33,420 nt of DNA from Bacteroidales bacterium (GTDB lineage Bacteria > Bacteroidota > Bacteroidia > Bacteroidales > 4484-276), in contig JACZJL010000030.1 in NCBI GenBank assembly GCA_014860585.1, forward strand, positions 1-33,420, written 5' to 3'. The notes below the pieces were generated by a model. That model ran no database searches and was not told the origin of the DNA. It saw only the letters and a list, made by a program, of their open reading frames with translations. Below, one piece after another: positions 17,823-25,504 of this stretch; the stretch's first letter is position 1; every line of letters starts with the position of its first letter. Made by a program: the position numbers and the translations under genes.

Positions 17823-18779
17823 CTATAAAAACCTGGTATTTCGATATACTTTTTTGAACTTATCCACCTCTATCTTGAAACAATATCCAACTCTGATCTC
17901 ATGACTTCCAAATGAGCCGATTGCTGATGTGGGTATATCATAAGAATATCCAATGTTAAAATCCTGATATTGCATTCCTAGAATTATCGAAGGTGAATCC
18001 TGGTATCGGTAACTTAAACCACCCCAAAACTTGTTGTTTAGCCTCAGTAAAGCCGAAAAATCATATTGCGCAGATGTTCCGTCAGTTTTAATCATCACCG
18101 AAGGTAAGATGTCAACAGATGGAGTATTGGGTAGGGTTAATTCATAGCCCCCGATAAAATTGATCTGGCGTTTAAGTTTCATCCCCGTTCCGTCACTCTT
18201 TTCAGCCTGGCGGATTTGAAGTACAGATAACCCCAGATAATAATTGTCTGGCACACTGTAATAAAGTCCCAAACCACCATCAATATAAATGTTTGATTCT
18301 TCAGCACGGTTTTGCAAAACCGGATCGTTTTCTTTGTTCTCGGGGGGGTCTAATTTGTCGAAATCAATGGTCTTATTAATCAGGCTCAATTGAAGCCCAA
18401 TCCCGAGATCTCCTGAACCTACCATCGTTTGATAGGCATACATCAAATTCACTGTAATATCTTTTTGATATCCAATTTTATCCTGAATTATTGTAGCCCC
18501 CAAGCCCCCTCTTAAAGCCCTGACGGGTGAATTTATAGAAACAACATAAGTTTCCGGTGCAACATTGAAAGAGCTCCCCTCAGAATTCGTCTCCTTAAAA
18601 CCAACCCATTGTTGTCTGACCAATCCACCAACACAAATCCCATTTGTCGCTCCGGCATAACCCGGGTTGTAAGCAATTTTATTAAACATGTACTGACTGT
18701 ACTGTGGCAATTGCTGGGCAATCATTGCTGTTCCGGCAAAAGCACAGAAGAAAATTATTAATGTAAATTTTCTTGTCAT
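17823..18779 (-). CDS. PorP/SprF-family outer-membrane protein
   Basis: This 318-residue protein is of the PorP/SprF family, outer-membrane beta-barrels that work with the T9SS. Residues 1-21 form a signal peptide with cleavage before Gln22. The mature start LPQYSQYMFNKIAYNPGYAG is diagnostic for the family, and the rest alternates barrel strands such as LGIGLQLSLINKTIDFDKL and FWGGLSYRYQDSPSIILGMQY. It lies directly upstream of gldK on the same strand, an arrangement also known for porP-porK. In many genomes several paralogues exist, each serving a particular cargo, so which paralogue this is cannot be told. Co-transcription with gldK is likely because I see no terminator in the gap. Confidence 0.93.
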   Translation of the reverse strand: MTRKFTLIIFFCAFAGTAMIAQQLPQYSQYMFNKIAYNPGYAGATNGICVGGLVRQQWVGFKETNSEGSSFNVAPETYVVSINSPVRALRGGLGATIIQDKIGYQKDITVNLMYAYQTMVGSGDLGIGLQLSLINKTIDFDKLDPPENKENDPVLQNRAEESNIYIDGGLGLYYSVPDNYYLGLSVLQIRQAEKSDGTGMKLKRQINFIGGYELTLPNTPSVDILPSVMIKTDGTSAQYDFSALLRLNNKFWGGLSYRYQDSPSIILGMQYQDFNIGYSYDIPTSAIGSFGSHEIRVGYCFKIEVDKFKKVYRNTRFL

Positions 18780-18974
18780 CTTGGAAAAATTGGGTTGCTT
18801 AAAATCACCTGCAAAGAAAACACTTTTACAATTGATAAACCTTTTAGAGATCAGAATTACAATTAGATTTGATCAAAAAAAGTAAAATTTTAAACGAACC
18901 GCAAGGTTTGATATTGCAAATTGAAAAAATATGACGACAAATCAGACAACTGCAATAAATCCTGCCAAAGAAGT

Positions 18975-19640
18975 CTAAAGTAGTTCTTCCAGGTCATTTT
19001 TGGTTTCAGTTTTTGTAAAAGGGCTGTATTCTGAAATCGTTTGTAAATTTCTGTTTATCGATTCATCGCCTGTAAAGATGTACTTAATTGAAATGTTGAT
19101 ACCGGTGTTTTCAAAAAAAATGAAGGCGTCTTTACCTGTAATTTGAAAATTTTTGGAGGGAACCGTTTTGTGATCCGTGTATTTTTTAATGAGCGACAAT
19201 GCTACAAGTTCAATATTCACCTTTGAGGCATCAGAAAAAAATAGTTCACCAAAAAAAAAGCGATTATCAATGAAATGATATATCAATCGAACTCCGGTAT
19301 TAAAAATTCGTTCCCGATATCCCAATCTTTTCCATAAATGATCCTGGTATTTGAAGATGTCATAGCAACTAAAACGCTTATTTAGTCCCTTAACTTTTTT
19401 GAAGGAAAGCAAAAAAGGGGTGTTTTGGAATTCGATCTTAATACTGGTTTTTACTTCGATAGAATCAGTTTTACTCAGCACTGCTCCTCGATAATGACTT
19501 AGGGCATCGTTTTTAGCACACGATTGAAGATAGTTCTTGTTGACAACCCTACCATATCTTGATTTATCCACCAAAGATTGAAACCTGTAACTGAACCGAC
19601 CGAAAAAAATTTTAATAAACAGATGCTTAAGCGGATTCAT
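18975..19640 (-). CDS. Hypothetical protein (unrecognised)
   Basis: I do not recognise this 221-residue protein. It has no signal peptide, lipobox or transmembrane helix that I can see, and is rich in Phe, Tyr, Lys and Ile with few Gly/Pro. Alternating patterns such as SIEVKTSIKIEFQ and IFFENTGINISIKYIF suggest a mixed beta-sheet protein. The first 30 residues are basic and hydrophobic (FIKIFFGRFSYRF), which might bind membrane or nucleic acid. Codon use looks like its neighbours, and the frame is intact with an ATG at 19640. It lies 195 bases upstream of porP/sprF on the same strand, and about 230 bases after a candidate structured RNA. A link to T9SS is possible from position only. Confidence 0.7.
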   Translation of the reverse strand: MNPLKHLFIKIFFGRFSYRFQSLVDKSRYGRVVNKNYLQSCAKNDALSHYRGAVLSKTDSIEVKTSIKIEFQNTPFLLSFKKVKGLNKRFSCYDIFKYQDHLWKRLGYRERIFNTGVRLIYHFIDNRFFFGELFFSDASKVNIELVALSLIKKYTDHKTVPSKNFQITGKDAFIFFENTGINISIKYIFTGDESINRNLQTISEYSPFTKTETKNDLEELL

Positions 19641-19867
19641 AACTTCAACTTAAAGTAGATAAAAATGCAAATCCAAGACATAAGGGATAATCCCATCGCT
19701 TTTTAAACTGCTTAAATGATTGAAAATTTGGTAAACTTTTAATGTAATACTTTGCCCTATAATCATAATACTGGTGAAACATGATTTTCCAAAAAGTAAG
19801 TATTTGTGCTATAAAATGCTGTTAATGATCATGTTAATAACAAATGGGGTAGAAAGAAAATAGGCAT

Positions 19868-19990
19868 AAAAAAGTTTGGGAGCGGGGGGATAGAAGCTAA
19901 ATTTATTAAGTCTTGAATTTATCCCCCAGCTTTAGGTAACTCCCAAACTACCCCTTAAAACCAATTATTAAAAAACAACCATGATTTAGT
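19868..19990 (-). ncRNA. Candidate small RNA or leader attenuator
   Basis: A good minus-strand promoter predicts a transcript starting near 19989. About 40 bases on, it enters a large stem: 10 perfect pairs (19940-19949 with 19873-19882), an asymmetric internal loop, then 8 perfect pairs of GGGGGATA with TATCCCCC (19920-19927 with 19885-19892). The outer stem is followed by six U. This fits a free-standing small RNA of about 120 bases ending in an intrinsic terminator, or a leader with an attenuator for the hypothetical gene downstream. The 5' part contains a four-codon AUG-GUU-GUU-UUU-stop frame. I do not recognise a known RNA family. Confidence 0.5.
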
Positions 19991-19995
19991 CGTTG

Positions 19996-20028
19996 CAAAC
20001 ATACAGTCTTTTTATTAGTCTCACCAAA
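19996..20028 (-). promoter_or_regulatory. Full Bacteroidota-type promoter before the candidate RNA
   Basis: The minus strand has TTTG (20025-20028), a 21-base spacer and TATGTTTG (19996-20003), matching the TTTG / TAnnTTTG consensus at both boxes. It is the most complete promoter I found in the window. Confidence 0.65.
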
Positions 20029-20189
20029 CTTTTTTCAAACTTTTTTTTTCACAAATACATCACTCAATATTTTTCAAGAGGATGGTAATAGATCATTAAT
20101 CTGTTTAAGTAATTGATAAATAGAACTAAATAAAGTTAAAATTTATAAGATAGACTATCATCTTTTAAGGGTGAAAATTGCATATTTTG

Positions 20190-21782
20190 CTAGAACTGAG
20201 ATAAAAATGCTGTGAGATTGTCGCTTCTGTTCAGGTTCAGTTTCTTTCTGAGCCTGGTTCGGGCCATTTCTATACTACGAACGCTCTGATGAGTAATGTT
20301 GGAAATGTCCTTTGTGGATAAGTTCATTTTGAGAAATGCTGAGATCTTTTTTTCATTGTTTGATAACTTCGGATAGCTTTGGTAAATCTTGTCATAAAAG
20401 GACTGGTTTACCTGCCTAAAAGTTAATTCAAACTGAGACCAAAAATCTTCAGTCTTATCCTGCCTCAGATTATTGACAATCTCTTTAAGTTCCTCTTCAA
20501 TATTTTCTGGCTGGGTTTCGATCAGGTGCTCCAACTGCCCCATCACGGTTTGGACCAGTCCGGTTTTTTCGATCAGCTGTGCTATTTTTGAATTGAGGTC
20601 CCTGTTTTTTGACTCAAGGTCAAGTTCAAGTTGTTCTTTTTCTTTTTCCAGCAGAGAACGCTCAAGTTTCTCTGCCTTTTTCTGTAAGGAAATATCTTTA
20701 ATGAATGCCCCCATCTGAATTGGGGTACCAACGGGATCTTTAATGATCCATCCTTTCACTGCTACAGGCATTATTGTACCATCTTTACGGATATAGTTTC
20801 GTTCAACCGAATCAACTGTATCGCCAAACAGGATTGAATTGCGCAGAACTGGTAATTCTTCTTCTTTGTCTTTGTCAGCAGAAAGGTCGAAAATACTTCG
20901 TTTTGCTAATTCCTCTGAAGTGTAACCAATCATGTTAAGGAAGACATTGTTGGTGGAAATAATCATCCCTTCAAGTGTGCATAAAATAATACCATCGGGA
21001 GAAGTGTCAAAAAGCAACCTGAACTTTTTCTCGCTTGTAATCAGGGCATCCTCAGCATTTTTTCTATCAGTAATCTCAATCGAAAATCCAATGACGCCAA
21101 CAATTTCACCATCAAGAGTTCTGTAAGGAATTTTATCAGTAACGAACCATCGTTTTGGATCGTTGAGCAGTGGTTCAACAATATTTCTTTTTGGTAATCC
21201 TGTCTGAATTACTTCCAGATCATCTTTCCAGAATTCATCAGCTAGCAATTTATTATCAATTAGGTCGGATACTTGTTTCCCAAGTATCATATCCATTGAA
21301 AGTCCGGTGGCATCACGAAAACATTTATTCATTGCAATAATCCTGTTTTGGTTGTCCTTTACAAAGATCATTGCAGGAATTGAGTCAAGCAATAGCTGCC
21401 TGAATTGCTGCTCTTTGAAATGCTCACGGAGGATTATTTGCTGATCAGAGATGTCGTTAATGTAACATACTATAGCCGTCTTATCGTTAAAGTGAATGGC
21501 CTTGCATAAAACCGAAACTTCAATAATACCACCAGTGGCTTTTTTGGCTGAACTGTTAAAAATAAATGAACCTTTCTGCAGCACTTTTTCTTTGATCTCT
21601 TCCCAGCGGATTGGCGACGTTGAATAGAACTTTTTTATGCTCAGTTCGTGTCCTGTTTTAGGGTCAATTCCAAACGTAATTTTTGCATTCTCATTAGAAA
21701 AAATTATCTTGTTATTTTCGTCTGATACAACAATAGCTGTAGGGGAGTTATCCAGCAGGTTCAGAAAATCTGTGCTTGTCAT
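20190..21782 (-). CDS. Three-PAS sensor regulator with LuxR-type HTH
   Basis: This 530-residue cytoplasmic protein has three PAS domains (about 6-113, 125-240, 252-367), a coiled coil (about 368-415) and a C-terminal LuxR/GerE-type helix-turn-helix (about 473-525, with LSNNEKKISAFLKMN and STKDISNITHQSVRSIEMARTRLRKKL split across it). The second and third PAS domains end in typical PAC stretches such as GFSIEITDRK and GAFIKDISLQKK. No histidine kinase, receiver or GGDEF domain is present, so it appears to couple PAS sensing directly to DNA binding. The signal could be a small molecule, redox state or light and is not readable. It lies 83 bases after rseP on the same strand. Targets are unknown. 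Confidence 0.88.
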   Translation of the reverse strand: MTSTDFLNLLDNSPTAIVVSDENNKIIFSNENAKITFGIDPKTGHELSIKKFYSTSPIRWEEIKEKVLQKGSFIFNSSAKKATGGIIEVSVLCKAIHFNDKTAIVCYINDISDQQIILREHFKEQQFRQLLLDSIPAMIFVKDNQNRIIAMNKCFRDATGLSMDMILGKQVSDLIDNKLLADEFWKDDLEVIQTGLPKRNIVEPLLNDPKRWFVTDKIPYRTLDGEIVGVIGFSIEITDRKNAEDALITSEKKFRLLFDTSPDGIILCTLEGMIISTNNVFLNMIGYTSEELAKRSIFDLSADKDKEEELPVLRNSILFGDTVDSVERNYIRKDGTIMPVAVKGWIIKDPVGTPIQMGAFIKDISLQKKAEKLERSLLEKEKEQLELDLESKNRDLNSKIAQLIEKTGLVQTVMGQLEHLIETQPENIEEELKEIVNNLRQDKTEDFWSQFELTFRQVNQSFYDKIYQSYPKLSNNEKKISAFLKMNLSTKDISNITHQSVRSIEMARTRLRKKLNLNRSDNLTAFLSQF

Positions 21783-21865
21783 AAGTTCTTGTAGTTATTC
21801 ATTTAATAAAAAATTAAACCATTGTCTATCATTGCCTTCATTTTAATCCATTTATCGCAGATGTT

Positions 21866-23194
21866 CTATTTACCCCCTATGAGTCTTAAGATGTCATTTC
21901 CATTGGCAAAAATGAGAAGCCCGAATAAAATTACCATACCCACAATCTGGGAGTACTCAAGAAATTTATCGCTTGGTTTACGTTGAGCAATTATTTCATA
22001 AAACAGGAACATTACATGACCTCCATCAAGTGCCGGGATGGGCAGAACATTCAGGATAGCCAGCATGATTGAAAGAAAGGCAGTGAGTCCCCAGAATGCC
22101 TGCCAATCCCAGGAAGAAGGGAAAATTGAGCCAATTGTTATAAATCCGCCTATTGATTCATATGCTTTTACTTCTTTCGAAAACAGCAAACGCATTTGCT
22201 TAATGTAGCTGGAAACTCCATTAAAAGCTTTGGATGTTCCTGCAGGTATTGCTTCGAGGAAGGAGTAGCGTTTTTCTTTGAGATTGAAAAAGTTTGAAGG
22301 ACTCTGAGGGTAAACGCCAATCACCCCTTCAGGCGCTACAGTGACATTTTTGGTCAAAGTATCTCCCTGGCGTATAATTGATAGTGCTACCTGTTCCCCT
22401 TTGAAATTTGTTATTTCTTTTCTGAATTCATCGAAAAAATCAATGAATCTGTCATTAATTCCAATGATTTGATCATCCACCTGCAAACCGGCGTTCGCTG
22501 CAGGCGAATCTTTTGTAAAAGCGCCGGCAATAAAAGGATATCGTACACCTATAAACTCGGGATTTCGATGATGCACCATCTTGTTGAGAAATCCTTTGGG
22601 GATTTGCAATTCTGCAAGTTGACCATTACGCATGACCTGGATGGTTTTTGCTTCTTCGATAATTATGTGCGAAGGTATTTTATGGAATTCTTCAACATTT
22701 TGATTATCAATCGAAATGATCTGGTCTCCATTTCGTAATCCCATTTCGTAAGCCAGTGAGTCAACAGTTATTCCGTATTTTACTTCCGAAGTGGGAAGGT
22801 ATTCTTCACCCCAACTGAAAAGCATGACAATGTAAATGGCAATGGCCAAAAGGATATTAACAAGGACGCCTCCAAGCATTATGATGAGTCTTTGCCAGGC
22901 AGGTTTCGATCTGAACTCGTAAGGTTGAGGTGGTTGCTTCATTTGCTCCTTGTCCATCGATTCGTCAATCATTCCCGAAATTTTAACATAACCACCAAGT
23001 GGTAGCCATCCTAATCCGTATTCAGTTTCTTTGTATTGAAACTTAAAAAGCGAAAACCAGGGATTAAAGAATAGGTAGAATTTCTCAACGCGGGTTTTAA
23101 AAAATTTTGCTGCGATAAAATGTCCAAATTCGTGAAAAATTACGAGGATAGATAGACTGAGAAGTAGCTGCGTTGCTTTGATTAATATTTCCAT
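21866..23194 (-). CDS. rseP: Site-2 intramembrane metalloprotease RseP
   Basis: This 442-residue protein is the RseP-type zinc metalloprotease, which cleaves membrane proteins such as anti-sigma factors or leftover signal peptides inside the inner membrane. The zinc motif HEFGH is at 21-25 in the first helix and the LDGGH motif is at 389-393 in a later helix. Two PDZ domains lie between, at about 135-200 and 220-290. Other transmembrane helices are at about 103-126 and 370-385, plus one at the C-terminus. The length and order match the family. It starts 8 bases after the dxr stop and is surely in the same operon. A client is not identifiable here; the ECF sigma factor in this window has no visible anti-sigma partner. 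Confidence 0.96.
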   Translation of the reverse strand: MEILIKATQLLLSLSILVIFHEFGHFIAAKFFKTRVEKFYLFFNPWFSLFKFQYKETEYGLGWLPLGGYVKISGMIDESMDKEQMKQPPQPYEFRSKPAWQRLIIMLGGVLVNILLAIAIYIVMLFSWGEEYLPTSEVKYGITVDSLAYEMGLRNGDQIISIDNQNVEEFHKIPSHIIIEEAKTIQVMRNGQLAELQIPKGFLNKMVHHRNPEFIGVRYPFIAGAFTKDSPAANAGLQVDDQIIGINDRFIDFFDEFRKEITNFKGEQVALSIIRQGDTLTKNVTVAPEGVIGVYPQSPSNFFNLKEKRYSFLEAIPAGTSKAFNGVSSYIKQMRLLFSKEVKAYESIGGFITIGSIFPSSWDWQAFWGLTAFLSIMLAILNVLPIPALDGGHVMFLFYEIIAQRKPSDKFLEYSQIVGMVILFGLLIFANGNDILRLIGGK

Positions 23195-23202
23195 TGAATG
23201 AT

Positions 23203-24366
23203 TTAAGCTTTAAATTGATACTTGACTAAATTTTGTGCGTACGCTTTTGTTTGTTTATTGGTTTGGACTAATTCCTCAAAATCAGGATTTTCAATAAAAC
23301 TGATTTTTTCCATACAATGTTCAATAAGATCAGTGATTTGCAGAAACCCAACTTTACCACTCAAAAAAGATTCTACAGCTACTTCATTGGCAGCGTTCAG
23401 AATGCATGGCATGTTTCCTTTTTTGGCTAGTGCCTCATAAGCAAGTCCCAAGTTGGGGAATGTTTCTCTATCAGGTGGATAAAACGAAAGATTCGATTGA
23501 TGCGAAAAATCAAAACGGGGAAAAGTGCTGGATATTCTGGCGGGGTAAGATAATGCAAACTGGATAGGTAAACGCATATCTGGTGGTCCCATCTGTGCTT
23601 TCATGCTGCCATCAATAAACTGAACAATTGAGTGGATAACCGATTGCGGATGGATTAAAACCTCTATTTGATCGACATTGAGATTAAAAAGCCATTTCGC
23701 TTCGATAACTTCTAAACCCTTATTCATTAATGAAGCAGAGTCAATGGTGATTTTAGCTCCCATTTCCCATTTAGGATGCTGAAGAGCATGCTCCGGAGTT
23801 ACATACTGCAAAAAATCTTTTCCTTTTCCTAAAAAAGGTCCACCGGATGCTGTGAGGTAAATTTTTTCGATGTTATCAGTTCTTTCTCCTCTGAGGCACT
23901 GGAAAATAGCTGAATGCTCCGAATCTACCGGTATGATTTTTACATTGTTTTTTTTGGCAAGATTTGTTAACATTTCGCCAGCTACAACTAATGATTCTTT
24001 ATTTGCCAAAGCAACGTTTTTTCCGTTTTTAATGGCATTTATCGTTGGTTTAAGACCGGCAAACCCAACCAGAGCAACAAGTACTAGATCCACATCATCA
24101 CGTTCGACAATGCTGTTAAGATCATCAATACCGGTGTAAACCGCAATATTTTTTCCTCTTAAAGCTGAGCGAACTGTTTCAAATGAATTTTCACACCCAA
24201 TCACTACAGCTTTAGGTTCAAACTCGAGTGCCTGCTCAATAAGTTTTTCTGAACTAATTTGAGCAGATAATACAACAATTTGGAAATGACCCGGATTGTT
24301 TTTCACAACGTCCAACACCTGTTTTCCTATTGATCCTGTTGATCCTAGTAATGCTATTCTTTTCAC
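23203..24366 (-). CDS. dxr: 1-deoxy-D-xylulose 5-phosphate reductoisomerase
   Basis: This 387-residue enzyme converts deoxyxylulose phosphate to methylerythritol phosphate with NADPH, the committed step of the MEP isoprenoid pathway. The NADPH site begins at once with KRIALLGSTGSIG. Active-site stretches are LANKESLVVAG, PVDSEHSAIFQ, TASGGPF, HPKWEMGAKITIDSASLMNKGLEVIEA (residues read across two blocks) and LNAANEVAV. The frame opens at a TTG at 24411, but a -7 element (24390-24397) lies downstream of that codon. The GTG at 24366 gives the standard family N-terminus and is chosen. It overlaps or closely follows the M23 gene and is followed after 8 bases by rseP, a common bacterial neighbour. 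Confidence 0.96.
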   Translation of the reverse strand: MKRIALLGSTGSIGKQVLDVVKNNPGHFQIVVLSAQISSEKLIEQALEFEPKAVVIGCENSFETVRSALRGKNIAVYTGIDDLNSIVERDDVDLVLVALVGFAGLKPTINAIKNGKNVALANKESLVVAGEMLTNLAKKNNVKIIPVDSEHSAIFQCLRGERTDNIEKIYLTASGGPFLGKGKDFLQYVTPEHALQHPKWEMGAKITIDSASLMNKGLEVIEAKWLFNLNVDQIEVLIHPQSVIHSIVQFIDGSMKAQMGPPDMRLPIQFALSYPARISSTFPRFDFSHQSNLSFYPPDRETFPNLGLAYEALAKKGNMPCILNAANEVAVESFLSGKVGFLQITDLIEHCMEKISFIENPDFEELVQTNKQTKAYAQNLVKYQFKA

Positions 24367-24389
24367 CAAAGGTTTGCTAATTGCATGAG

Positions 24390-24397
24390 CAAAAATA
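24390..24397 (-). promoter_or_regulatory. -7 promoter element of dxr-rseP
   Basis: The minus strand reads TATTTTTG, matching TAnnTTTG, 23 bases before the GTG at 24366. It lies just upstream of the M23 stop region boundary at 24408 and would give dxr-rseP an internal promoter. Confidence 0.45.
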
Positions 24398-24407
24398 CAA
24401 CATTTTG

Positions 24408-25283
24408 TCAAAATGAGATGAATTCTTCAGGATCAACCGGCTTGCCATCGTACCAAAGTTCGAAGTGCAAATGCGGACCTGTCTGAAGTTCACCTGATTC
24501 ACCTACAAATGAGATAATTTCACCGGCTTTGACAAATGCTCCCTGCTGTTTTAGCAAACTGGAGTTGTGCTTGTAAACGGAAATCAATTGATGCTGATGT
24601 TGGATACAAATGATGTGACCTGTTTCGAGGGTCCAGTCAGAAAAAATGACAGTTCCATCAAGAATTGACTTGATGGATTCATTCGGATTTGCCACGATAT
24701 CAATTCCATAATGCGCCTGTGTAGGATTAAACTTTCGTGTGATGATCCCATTGATTGGTGTGAAAAAATAAATGTTGCCAATATTGGTTGGCGAGTATGA
24801 AAACATTGTATTTGGGTAGAGGTTAAACTGGGTCTGATTTTCGTATTCTTCACGAAGCATCGAATCAGCAGAGGAATGCCTCAGTGTGATTGTATCATAA
24901 TGCGGCATAGCTTCGTATTGCGGAATTGGCTCTTCGCTCATTTCATCATTAGTAAGTATTCTTCTTAGGTTTTCCAAATACAATGACCGGCTTTTTAGTT
25001 CATTTTCAAGTGAGTCAGTTCTTCGTTGCAGGTCATAAATCTGTTTGGGTAGGGTGAGATTAGTATAGCCAGGAATATATTCGCGTAGCGAAGTAAAAGC
25101 AACAAGGTAAATGGTCATTACAATTAAAAGGACGATAACAGTACCCACACTTACAAAAACGCCAAGCCTGGTGACTAAAAACGAGAATTTTTCTTCGTAC
25201 GTTTGGGCATCCATTAACACCAGCTTGTACTTTCGAAGTAGTTTCGGCGATTGTCCCCAGGAACGTTTTTTATTTTTTTCCAT
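24408..25283 (-). CDS. M23-family peptidase, membrane-anchored
   Basis: This 291-residue protein is an M23 (LytM/NlpD-type) metallopeptidase, a family that cuts peptidoglycan cross-links or regulates amidases. An N-terminal cytoplasmic basic segment is followed by one transmembrane helix at about 42-64, a short coiled coil (about 80-110) and the C-terminal catalytic domain (about 175-285). Zinc ligands are visible as His191-x3-Asp195 (HYGID) and in GPHLHFELW (His271 and His273), so it is probably active. The frame opens at TTG 25358, but the ATG at 25283, preceded by GGAAAG, is preferred. It lies just upstream of dxr. Substrate and partner are inferred from the family only. Confidence 0.9.
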   Translation of the reverse strand: MEKNKKRSWGQSPKLLRKYKLVLMDAQTYEEKFSFLVTRLGVFVSVGTVIVLLIVMTIYLVAFTSLREYIPGYTNLTLPKQIYDLQRRTDSLENELKSRSLYLENLRRILTNDEMSEEPIPQYEAMPHYDTITLRHSSADSMLREEYENQTQFNLYPNTMFSYSPTNIGNIYFFTPINGIITRKFNPTQAHYGIDIVANPNESIKSILDGTVIFSDWTLETGHIICIQHQHQLISVYKHNSSLLKQQGAFVKAGEIISFVGESGELQTGPHLHFELWYDGKPVDPEEFISF

Positions 25284-25504
25284 TATAACTTTCCGAGATA
25301 GGTCTGTTAAGTATTTGTCTGCAAATATCTTCAAATTTTGATTCAGCAATTTTGACAACGTTCAAAGAAGTATTTTAGTTTCAACAATGTTTTATCGGGC
25401 AGCATTTTTAAAGGTATCAACTTTTTTACAGAATAATATTTTTCAAAATTATCAGTTTAAAATGTTCGGTTAAAATGAAGGGTTAAAGATATTAAATTAT
25501 TGAT

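Larger units (their letters stand above)
19641..20189. other. 549-base intergenic region with a promoter and structured RNA candidate
   Basis: This AT-rich spacer between two minus-strand genes contains no credible protein gene. It holds a full -33/-7 promoter at 19996-20028 and a large hairpin at 19873-19949 on the minus strand. The remaining 230 bases before the hypothetical gene show nothing I can assign. One isolated TGTTTAA occurs at 20102. Confidence 0.7.

Noticed and set aside
20102-20108. Isolated TGTTTAA in the PAS/RNA spacer
   Set aside because: A single copy is compatible with chance in AT-rich DNA, so I did not include it in the proposed regulon.
24367-24411. TTG at 24411 as dxr start
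   Set aside because: It adds 15 residues not typical of the family and lies upstream of a -7 element; the GTG at 24366 gives the standard N-terminus.
25444-25451. Minus-strand TAATTTTG as a promoter for the M23 gene
   Set aside because: It matches the -7 consensus but is 160 bases from the start and has no -33 box; such matches are expected by chance in AT-rich spacers.
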